DNA of 64,000 nt from the NCBI RefSeq assembly GCF_014648875.1, contig NZ_BMRY01000012.1, positions 1 through 64,000 of the forward strand, in the 5' to 3' direction. The notes beneath the pieces were generated by a model. That model made no database searches, was not told the DNA's origin, and was given only the letters and a program-made list of their open reading frames with translations. Source of the stretch: Streptomyces parvus (lineage in GTDB: Bacteria > Actinomycetota > Actinomycetes > Streptomycetales > Streptomycetaceae). Below, piece after piece: positions 57,001 through 63,600 of the stretch. Numbering within the stretch: position 1 is the stretch's first letter; the number at the start of each line of letters is the position of its first letter. The translations under genes and the position numbers were made by a program.

Positions 57001-57185
57001 AGGACAACCGGCGGCCGTTGGCCACCCGGGTGGCCTCCTGCGGACCTCAACGTCGCTCCCAGCGCTTCGACGTCCAGCTCGCCCCTCAGTCGGACAGCGC
57101 CAGGTATGTTGTAGAACGGATTGCCCGATTCCAAGGTCACGCCAGCCCACTTTCCCGTTATGTGACATCGCAATGAGTAAGTCAC
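51006..57185 (-). CDS. two-module NRPS: degenerate C-A-PCP-C-A-PCP
   Basis: A protein of 2059 aa. Order: a truncated condensation domain (about 14-400), A1 (405-890), PCP1 (Ser about 940), C2 (990-1420), A2 (1455-1940) and PCP2 (Ser about 2012). The first C domain lacks its N-terminal motifs and the HHxxxDG site; C2 has SFAQQRLW and HHVAADA at about 1129. A4 motifs are SLSFDASWRAL (A1) and SLSFDSAVKLL (A2). There is no thioesterase domain. Residues 149-573 and 1200-1624 are identical, encoded by skewed DNA repeats. The GTG start overlaps the thioesterase stop and has no clear ribosome site. Confidence 0.92.
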   Translation of the reverse strand: MTYSLRCHITGKWAGVTLESGNPFYNIPGAVRLRGELDVEALGATLRSAGGHPGGQRPPVVLPVVDVSAEPDPEAAALRRVTQEALAPFDLALDSSGSSGSAAEPLLRAGLVRLAPDDHMLWVTAQGPETDLSSQVEFWRAELADAPAVLQLPLDRPRPVISSHRGATTTFDIPHHTTTALRTLGHEHNATMFMVTLAAFHTVLARYTATNDVLIGTPITARPHPELEPLIGLFLNTLIIRADLTDNPTFTTHLRNVRTTALNAYAHQDLPFDHLVEELAPTRDLSHNPLVQIMFQLNTLNPPTLTLPNLTTTPFTPNEEVTRFDLSLHLTENTDNTLTGQIVYNPDLYNPTTIQRITNAYLNTLNAITHDPNQHLSELPHIDPAEHQQLTTHWNNTTTPNTGPTTITELFNTQLTQTPHAPALTANTPTGTTTLTYQQLDNTARHTAHQLHTAGVKPGHIVGITATHPHEMIIGILATLHTGAAYLPLDPTYPTHHLNHMINDSGTTHILTGTDTPTPTPTNHHATHIPIHTQPTHTTPPTTPHTPQPHDLAYVIYTSGSTGQPKGVEITHANLTGALNDLQQYFGSHVLLLASLSFDASWRALGILLTGGCLHVPENRRDLPAVSRYMREHGVDSVSCTPSQLAALLAAGPAPSPLRILAGGEPFPAALWQQLAGQGDVTAFNLYGPTECTVDVTVAPVQGVRPVIGKPITNTRLYVLDAHQALTPAGVPGELYIGGAGVGRGYLNRPRLTAERFVPDPFGEPGDRLYRTGDLVRYLPSGDLEFLGRVDNQVKIRGYRIELGEIEAALRKHTGVDQAVVIVHGDTPDALRLIAYVTSAPGQTWQDSAGPQLRDDLAQLLPDHMVPSVIMALDKLPVGPGGKLDRRALPEPDGARPELDAAFQAPTNPTQEAISAIWSELLDITPIGIHDDFFQLGGHSMLAIQVISRVNEAFDTDMTLRVIFDSPTITALAEHVNSLTSTVDRTWEALQPVPRTEQLPLSFAQQRLWFLDQLMPNNPFYNIPDAVRLNGALEVDALGAALSGVVARHEVLRTTLHDEAGRPWQSVSAPQPVDLPVTDISAEPEPESAARRMVAAEALTPFDLSTGPMFRAGLLRLAADDHVLMVTMHHVAADAWSRTVLFDEIQLLYTALVEGRNATLPDLPVQYADFAAWQRRWFEDGKLSSQMEFWRAELADAPTILQLPLDRPRPVISSHRGATTTFDIPHHTTTALRTLGHEHNATMFMVTLAAFHTVLARYTATNDVLIGTPITARPHPELEPLIGLFLNTLIIRADLTDNPTFTTHLRNVRTTALNAYAHQDLPFDHLVEELAPTRDLSHNPLVQIMFQLNTLNPPTLTLPNLTTTPFTPNEEVTRFDLSLHLTENTDNTLTGQIVYNPDLYNPTTIQRITNAYLNTLNAITHDPNQHLSELPHIDPAEHQQLTTHWNNTTTPNTGPTTITELFNTQLTQTPHAPALTANTPTGTTTLTYQQLDNTARHTAHQLHTAGVKPGHIVGITATHPHEMIIGILATLHTGAAYLPLDPTYPTHHLNHMINDSGTTHILTGTDTPTPTPTNHHATHIPIHTQPTHTTPPTTPHTPQPHDLAYVIYTSGSTGQPKGVEITHGSVANLAMAFRKEWGERNVYAPGMQSLLLSSLSFDSAVKLLLLMCEGVTLHVLDEATRRDASAVVRYMRKQRIDAFSCTPSLLRGLIDSGVFSREYAPRFSLIGGEAIDPELWLMLTALSARHGHEAYNLYGPTECTVDATVARVEGNRPVIGKPITNTRLYVLDAHQALTPAGVPGELYIGGAGVANGYRNNPRLTAERFVRDPFGGPGDRLYRTGDLVRYLPSGDLEFLGRMDDQVKIRGYRIEPGEIEAALRDHTSVGQAVVVARGNGPEALRLVAYVTPAPGHGRLAGTAGQEFPDPQLREDLARRLPSYLVPSVIVGLEELPVGPGGKLDRRALPEPDGARPDLDAAFQAPSNPTQEAISAIWSELLDITPIGIHDDFFELGGHSMLAIQVISRVNEALDSEASLQAVFDHPTIAALAAHIHPISSAGDSE
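52316..53587. repeat. GRINS-like skewed repeat, copy A
   Basis: About 1272 bases identical by eye to 55469-56740 (offset 3153). The + strand is G/T-rich to an extreme: in bases 52381-52440 I count 40 G, 19 T, 1 C and no A. On the coding strand this gives runs of His, Thr and Pro codons. It spans the second half of C2 and the first part of A2 to just after the TSGSTG motif. Confidence 0.88.
55469..56740. repeat. GRINS-like skewed repeat, copy B
   Basis: Direct repeat of 52316-53587, covering the end of the degenerate C domain and the first part of A1. The first mismatches appear at 56741 and 56744 on one side and just before 55469 on the other. Two + strand shadow frames occur in both copies with identical translation, which supports identity at the DNA level. 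Confidence 0.88.
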
Positions 57186-57940
57186 AGCCCCATCAGGCTG
57201 CGCGCCGCCGTATCGACGATTGCCGTCACGCGTTTGACATTCGGTTCTAGAAAGAAATGATCGCCGTCGATCTCGACGCTCCGGAATCTCCCCGTCGTGA
57301 AGCGGGACCATTGCCGGACGTAACTCAGCGGAGTTCCCTCGTCCTGGCTCCCGTAGAGGCCGATCACCGGGATCGGCACTCCTCGCTCACGGATTCCCTG
57401 TGCCGCGTCCGACAGGTGCAGATCCGCCTTCAGCGCAGGCAGCATCATCTGTGCGAATGCCGGATCGGCCGCCAACTGCGCATGGAGGCCGCTCACGGAT
57501 GCGAGCCGGCTGAGGAGTTCCGCGTCCGATAGGCCACGAGCGCTCGACCTCAGCGGGCCGCTCCACGGGGATCGCCGTCCGGAGACGAAGAGCACGGCAT
57601 CGGATTCGCTCCGGTCGCCGAACAGTTCCTGCCCCACGCGGGCCGCCAGTGTCGCCCCGAGGCTGTGCCCGAACAGGACGGTCTTCTCGTCGGCCAGTGG
57701 TGCGATCGCCTCGACGAGTGCGCTCACCACCCGCTCGGCGTCCGCCTCGGCCGGCTCCGCGACGCGGTCCTCCCGGCCCGGAAGCTGGACCGCGTAGACA
57801 TTGACCAGCCGCGACAGGTGGCGGGGCCAGTCCCGGAAGACCCTGGCCCCGCCACCCGCATAGGGAAGACAGATGAGATTGCACAGGGTCACGTGGCGAT
57901 CCGGCGTAAGATTCTTGAGAATCTCACCCATCCTCCCCAC
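57182..57940 (-). CDS. type II thioesterase
   Basis: A stand-alone alpha/beta hydrolase of 252 aa that clears misprimed carrier proteins in NRPS/PKS pathways. Ser93 in GHSLG, the Asp in GSQDEG (about 202) and His in DGDHFFL (about 229) form the triad. The start begins CLPYAGGGARVFRDW, typical of the family. The GTG at 57940 has GGAG upstream; an ATG at 57931 is possible. The stop overlaps the NRPS start. Confidence 0.92.
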   Translation of the reverse strand: MGRMGEILKNLTPDRHVTLCNLICLPYAGGGARVFRDWPRHLSRLVNVYAVQLPGREDRVAEPAEADAERVVSALVEAIAPLADEKTVLFGHSLGATLAARVGQELFGDRSESDAVLFVSGRRSPWSGPLRSSARGLSDAELLSRLASVSGLHAQLAADPAFAQMMLPALKADLHLSDAAQGIRERGVPIPVIGLYGSQDEGTPLSYVRQWSRFTTGRFRSVEIDGDHFFLEPNVKRVTAIVDTAARSLMGL

Positions 57941-57993
57941 CTCGCTCCGTGCGGTCGTTCCCTTTCGCGCGTGCAGTGTCCGGGATGTGCTGC

Positions 57994-59115
57994 TCAGTCA
58001 AGGTAGGACTCAAGCGTGCCCGTCCGGCGAACGTCCAAGGTGGCGCAGTGGAAAGAGCCGCCGAAGCTGTTGAAGTTCCGGAAGTTGCACGGAATCGGAG
58101 TGAATCCCCAGTTCTTGAACATCTGAATCATCGGTTCGTCCTGGGCTTCGACGATCACCCGCTTTTCGTCCAGCATGAGGATGTTCATGTTGATCCACTT
58201 GCTCGTCATGTACAGCGGGTGCGAGTCGGGGATCACCGGAGCCGGAGCGGCCATCACGTCCCAGCCCTTGAACATGGAGGGAACGTCGGGCACGCGCTCG
58301 GGGTTGATGAGCAGCTTGCCGGGCGCCAACGGCGCGATGGTTGCGTCGATGTGCATGGGGTGCGGGTCGTCGAACTCCACCACCCTGACGCGGTAATCGT
58401 CCCCCAGGCAGCGGCGGACCCACTCGATGCCGAACTCATTGGTGACGTTGCTCTTCTGCACGACGATGTCGCGCCCGAAGCGGAGGAAGTCGGCGGCGTC
58501 GAAGGTGGGCTCGAACTCGGTCACCACCAGACGCGTCGGCTCGCCTTCTGCCGGCTCGGTCCAGTCGAGGTCGTACTGGGCGTCCGTGAGCTCCGGCTTG
58601 GGGCCGGCGGTCCACCCCGCTCCGCTGTGGAAGTACTCCTTGAGCAGTGGCCGGTACGCCAGGGTCTCGTAGTAGCGCGACCGCCAGGCCATCGGGCACT
58701 CGATGATCTGGTCGCCCACGACCAGCAGGGCGTCGCGCGGCATCGCGGCGTACAACCCGGTGCTCGTCCACGCGCCGGTCGAGTAGGGCTGGGACTGCGG
58801 GATCGGCTCTGGGCGGCGCACGGTGACGCCCTCGCCCTCCAATATGCGGACGAACTCCTCCAGCTCCTCGCTGGCGGCCTTCACCTGGTCGGCCGGGAAC
58901 GCGTGTCCCGCGTACTTCTGGAACGTGCCGTGCTGATTGGTGGGGAGAACCGGCGCCAGCGACGAGTGCCACGGCGGGAAATGAGCATCGTCCATGATGC
59001 CCACGATGACTTCTTCGAGCGGATCCCACTCCGTGTGGGACGAGACCTTGCTGCTCCTGGAGACATGCGGTGTGTACTCGTCGGGGCGGAGGGTTTCAGA
59101 CATCAGGATGTTCAT
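57994..59115 (-). CDS. L-arginine:glycine amidinotransferase family enzyme
   Basis: A protein of 373 aa that moves an amidino group from arginine to an amine, giving a guanidino compound and ornithine. The catalytic Cys357 lies in GGSFHCATLDVRR, the His in HPMHIDAT (about 254) and NVTNEFGIEWVRR precedes it. The C-terminal third is strikingly like animal AGAT (WINMNILMLDEKR). Related bacterial enzymes (StrB1, CyrA, SxtG) serve natural-product pathways. It most likely guanidinylates a glycine-like or diamino precursor of the peptide. Confidence 0.9.
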   Translation of the reverse strand: MNILMSETLRPDEYTPHVSRSSKVSSHTEWDPLEEVIVGIMDDAHFPPWHSSLAPVLPTNQHGTFQKYAGHAFPADQVKAASEELEEFVRILEGEGVTVRRPEPIPQSQPYSTGAWTSTGLYAAMPRDALLVVGDQIIECPMAWRSRYYETLAYRPLLKEYFHSGAGWTAGPKPELTDAQYDLDWTEPAEGEPTRLVVTEFEPTFDAADFLRFGRDIVVQKSNVTNEFGIEWVRRCLGDDYRVRVVEFDDPHPMHIDATIAPLAPGKLLINPERVPDVPSMFKGWDVMAAPAPVIPDSHPLYMTSKWINMNILMLDEKRVIVEAQDEPMIQMFKNWGFTPIPCNFRNFNSFGGSFHCATLDVRRTGTLESYLD

Positions 59116-59174
59116 CCGTCCTAGTTACGTGTGCGGGATGTTCGCTGGTGGACCCGTGGACGACGACGGGAGCG

Positions 59175-59267
59175 TCAGTCGTAGATGTACGAGTCTTTCT
59201 TGGAGAGCCGCTTTGCTCGCCGCCGCCAGGCGAGGTACCGGCCCAGTGAGCGAAACGGGCTCGTCAA
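59175..59267 (-). CDS. possible 30-aa basic protein
   Basis: A short frame starts with TTG at 59267, 19 bases after the carbamoyltransferase stop, and reads MTSPFRSLGRYLAWRRRAKR then LSKKDSYIYD. It fills most of the 171-base gap before the amidinotransferase gene, in the operon's direction. It is rich in Arg and Lys. The ribosome site (ATAGGC) is weak. I do not recognise it with certainty; small basic proteins beside carbamoyltransferase genes are what it resembles. Confidence 0.45.
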   Translation of the reverse strand: MTSPFRSLGRYLAWRRRAKRLSKKDSYIYD

Positions 59268-59286
59268 TTTGCCTATAACGCTGAAT

Positions 59287-60606
59287 CTAGAAGACATTGA
59301 TCCCATATTTCTTCGTGAACATCTGAGCATCGTGGGCATTGTCGACCATCGGCTCGTCCTTGATGTTCAATGAGGTGTTGAGCAGCATCGGAACGCCAGT
59401 CTTTTCGTACCACTCCTCCAGTACCTGGCGAAGTACCGACGAGCTGTCTTTCCTGACTACCTGGACGCGTGCGGTGCCGTCCACGTGCGTGACGCTTGAA
59501 TAGTCGTGCAGGGCCCGGCTGGTGAACTGCATGTACTCGTTCATGGGGCCTTCGAAGTACTCGCCTGCGAACTCTTCCAAGATCGCGGGCGCGAACGGGC
59601 GGAAGAGCTGCCGCCGCTTGATGCGGTTCACCGTGTCCTTGAGGTCGTACCGGCAGTCCGCCAGGAGGCTGCGGTTCCCCAGCGCGCGCGGCCCGAACTC
59701 CGCCCGCTCCGATGCCACGCCGCAGACCTTCTCGGCCAGGAGCTCCTCCACGATCGCAGACGGGTTGGCCCGTGGGAGCTCCGTCCCGAGATACGGATCT
59801 ACCCACGTCAGCTTGGCGCGTCGAACCAGGGCCGCGGCACCGAGCGCGCTGCCCGCGTCACCGGGGTTGGGCATGATCCACAGGTTCTTGCCCTCGATGC
59901 GCGAGTTGGCGACGCAGTTGAGGGCGCATCCGCCCATGAGGACGAGGTTGACCTTCGGGCAGAGCTTGACGAGCTCCAGCAGCTTCTCCTCGAAGAGCAG
60001 CTGGACGGATGCGGCCAGGTCCTCGTTGCGCGCGTCGGGGTAGATGTCGTCGCAGCCCAGGTGCAGATTCCTTTCCAGTAGCGGGCTCAGGTCATAGCGG
60101 GGCTCCCCATAGGCGGCCATGCCCATCGTGATGTACTCGTCGGAATTCGGCTTGAGCCCGATGCGCTTGGTGATCGCGGAATAGAGCAGACCCAGCGAGT
60201 AGGGATAGCGCCAGCTGCGCACCTTCTTCATGTTGTCCCATATGGAAATGGTGTCCCATTCGCCGATCGCATCGACGACGAGGATGTTGCAGTCGTCAAA
60301 GGGCGCCGTGTAGTAGCCGGCTGCGGCATGAGACTCATGATGAGAGAAGGAAACGTCTGCACGGGTGCGCCGACGCGCCAGCTTCTGCCCCGAGTAGAGC
60401 CGCCGCGTGGCCTTGAGCCAGGGGCGCTCGTAATACGCGACGGTATCGGCCTTGCGCATCATCTCAAGCTGTGTGGGATGCAGCCAGCGGTCTCCCTTCT
60501 CCCGGGAGTAGCGCTCGCTGTGTGAGGCGTGAACGATGTTCGTGTCGTCCAGAAGACACAGTGCAGCGTCGTGAAAGCCTTCCGAAAACCCCGCAATGAG
60601 TGCCAA
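59287..60606 (-). CDS. O-carbamoyltransferase (NodU/TobZ family)
   Basis: A protein of 439 aa that transfers a carbamoyl group from carbamoyl phosphate, via carbamoyl-adenylate, to a hydroxyl. The Kae1-like part has HHESHAAAGYY (about 88, metal ligands) and GGCALNCVAN; the YrdC-like part has FGPRALGNRSLLAD, RPFAPAILEE and LLNTSLNIKDEP. It is shorter than the usual 520-570 aa. The start is TTG at 60606 with AAGGAG 6 bases upstream. It follows the NRPS gene by 10 bases. The acceptor is probably a hydroxylated residue of the peptide. Confidence 0.88.
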   Translation of the reverse strand: MALIAGFSEGFHDAALCLLDDTNIVHASHSERYSREKGDRWLHPTQLEMMRKADTVAYYERPWLKATRRLYSGQKLARRRTRADVSFSHHESHAAAGYYTAPFDDCNILVVDAIGEWDTISIWDNMKKVRSWRYPYSLGLLYSAITKRIGLKPNSDEYITMGMAAYGEPRYDLSPLLERNLHLGCDDIYPDARNEDLAASVQLLFEEKLLELVKLCPKVNLVLMGGCALNCVANSRIEGKNLWIMPNPGDAGSALGAAALVRRAKLTWVDPYLGTELPRANPSAIVEELLAEKVCGVASERAEFGPRALGNRSLLADCRYDLKDTVNRIKRRQLFRPFAPAILEEFAGEYFEGPMNEYMQFTSRALHDYSSVTHVDGTARVQVVRKDSSSVLRQVLEEWYEKTGVPMLLNTSLNIKDEPMVDNAHDAQMFTKKYGINVF

Positions 60607-60616
60607 TGTGAACTCC

Positions 60617-63600
60617 TTAGTCGGTGACTGCTTCACGTATCGGCCGGTCCGGAGCGGCCAACCCGCTGGCAAGGATGTTGTTCCACATGGCCAACATGTC
60701 GGCGATCTCCGCCTTCGAGTACAGCCCGTCACGACACAGGATCGACACCTCAAGGCCGTCCCCGACCGCGGTCACCTCCAACGAGAAGTCGTGGCGCACG
60801 CTGTCGCGGTCCTCCGCGTACTCGTCGACCGCAATCAAGGTGTCGCCCGCCACGCGGTCCGTGCTCTCTCCCTGGTTGAGCACGAACCAGACCTCCATGT
60901 ACGGGGTTTGGTTGGGGCGGCGTGGGGGGCGGGTGGCGGCGATGAGGAGGTCGAAGGGGAGGTCTTGGTGGTCTTGTGCGTCGAGGACGGTTTCGCGTGT
61001 GCGGTGGGCGACGTCGCGGAAGGTGGGGTTTGCGCCGAGGTCGGTGCGCAGCACGAGGTTGTTGACGAAGAACCCGATGAGGTGGTCGAGGTGGGGGTGG
61101 TTGCGGCCTGCGACGGGGGTGGCGATGACGATGTCGGTCTGGCCGGTGAGTTGGTGCAGGAGGATGTTGTAGGCGGCGAGGAGGACCATGAAGGGGGTGA
61201 GGCCTTCGTCGCGTGCCAGGGTGCGCAGGTCGGTGGTGAGTTGGGGGTCGAGGGTGAAGCTGTGGGTGTCGCCTTCCCACCGCGGATCGGCCAGTGGCTG
61301 CCTGTCGTAGGGCAGTTGCATGTAGGCGGGGGCTCCGTCGAGCTTGTCGCGCCAGTACGTCTCCAGCGCCTGCCTGCGATCCGTGGTCAGCAGCACCTCC
61401 TGCTGCACCGCGTAGTCCGCGTACTGGAGGGGCAGCTCGGGAAGCGGCGAGGGCTCGCCCGCGCACAGCGCCGGGTAGATCGCCGCCAGTTCGTCCTGCA
61501 GGACGATGGCTGACCAGCCGTCGGTCACGATGTGGTGCATGTTGAGCACCAGGACGCTCTCCTGAACGCTGGTCACGATCAGCCGCGCGCGGAACAACGG
61601 GCCCCGGGCCAGGTGGAAGGGCGTGGTGAGCTCTTCCCGTATTGCAGCGTCCACGTCGTCCGGGCTGCCGTCGCGGCAGTCCACCACGGGCAGGGCGACC
61701 TCGTACGCCGGTCCGATCACCTGGACCGGGACCCCGCGCTCCGCCTCGAACACCGTCCGCAGCACCTCGTGCCGCGCAACGATGGCACTCAGAGACGCCT
61801 GCACCACGTCGGGGCGCACCGGACCGCGGAGCCGCAGGATCAGGGGCGTGGTGTACGCCAAGTTTCCCGGCGTCACCTGGTCGGCGAGCCACAGCCTGCG
61901 CTGGCCGTACGACAGCGGTACCCGGTCCGAGCCCGCAGGCCGCGGCACGGGCACGGGCCGCGGGCTCACTCCCCGCAGGCCTTCGATGTGAGAGACGAGG
62001 TCATGGACGGTCGCGTGGCGCAGGAACTCGGAGAAGTCGATCTGCACCGCGAAGTTCTGCTCCAGGCGCGCGATGATGCGCGTCGCGCCGAGGGAGTCGC
62101 CGCCGAGCTCGAAGTAGTTGTCCGACACTGAGATCGGGTTGATCCCCAGGACGTCCTCCCAGGTGTCGGCGACGATGCTCATGGCCTCGGACATCGCCTC
62201 CCGGTTGCCGCGCTCCACCTGCGGCGGATCGATCTCCAGGAGCTTGCGCCGGTCGACCTTTCCGTTGGTGGTCAGTGGGAAGGCATCGACGTACGTGATG
62301 GTGCGCGGGATCATGCTCTCCGGCAGGACTTTCCTGAGCTGCGAGCGCAGCAGCGCCTCGTCAGCCGGAGCAGCTGTCGAAGCCCTCACGTAGGCACGCA
62401 GGAGCGAGGCGCCGTGCTTGTCCTTGTCGGCGACGACGGAGCATTCGGCGACCCCTTCGACCGAGCTGATGGCCGTCTCGACCTCGGCCGGCTCCACGCG
62501 GACGCCGTGGATCTTCACCATGTCGTCGCAGCGCCCGACGAATTCCAACTCGCCGTTCGGCGTGATGCGACCCAGGTCGCGCGTGCGGTACAACCGATGA
62601 CCGCGCCGGTCCGTGAACGGATTCGGCACGAAGCTCTCCGCCGTCAGGGCGGGCCGGCCCAAGTACTCCTGGCCGACGCCGACACCGCCGATGTAGATCT
62701 CGCCGACCTCCCCCTGCGGCACCGGCTGCATCGACTCCGACAGCAGGTAGATGTCCGTGTTCGGCAGCGGACGCCCCGCGAGGTTCGAGGGCGAGTCGGC
62801 GCCGAGGACGCCGATCGTCGAGGAGATGGACCCCTCGCTCGCCCCGTACACCTGGCCCACGTCGGCGTGCGGCAGCCACTTCTCGACCAGCGCGTCCTGG
62901 AGGGCGTCGCCGCCCAGGACCAGCTGGGTGATCAGCGGGACGTCCTCGGGCTCGATCACCGCGAGGGGCCCGGGCGTTCCCATGTACAGCGTGACCGCAT
63001 CGCGCCGCAGCGCTGCACTGATGACCCGCGCACCGCGCCGCTCCTGCCGGGGGACGACGCTCAGCTGCGCGCCGTTCAGCAGCGCCATCCACACCTCGGC
63101 GGACATCACGTCGAAGGAGGTGGTGGCGAGCTGGGCGATGTTGGTCGCGGTGCCGATGTCCATGGCCGCGCCCATCCCGAGCGCCCAGTTGCACAGTCCG
63201 TCGTGCGTGATGACGACGCCCTTCGGATGCCCCGTGGACCCCGAGGTGTAGACGACGTACGCGGGCTGTTTGGCCGCGGGGGCGCCCGCGGCGGCCCACT
63301 GCGACGACTCCTCCACGGGCGTCAGCCGCTCATAGTCCAGGGACGACCAGTCGTTCGGAGCCGTGTCGTCCTTGTGGGAGACCAGGATGGAGCAGCGGGC
63401 GTCACGCGACAGCCAAGCATTGCGCTCGGCGGGCGCGGCCGTGTCCAGGCACAGGTAGACCGCACCGATCCGGACGGTGGCGACGATCGCTACGACCAGG
63501 GCGATTCCGGGCTCCAGCGACAGCCCCACGACATCGCCCGTGCCGACTCCCGCGGCGGTCAGCGCTGCGGACACCGCCTGGCTCGACGTGTCCAGCTCGG

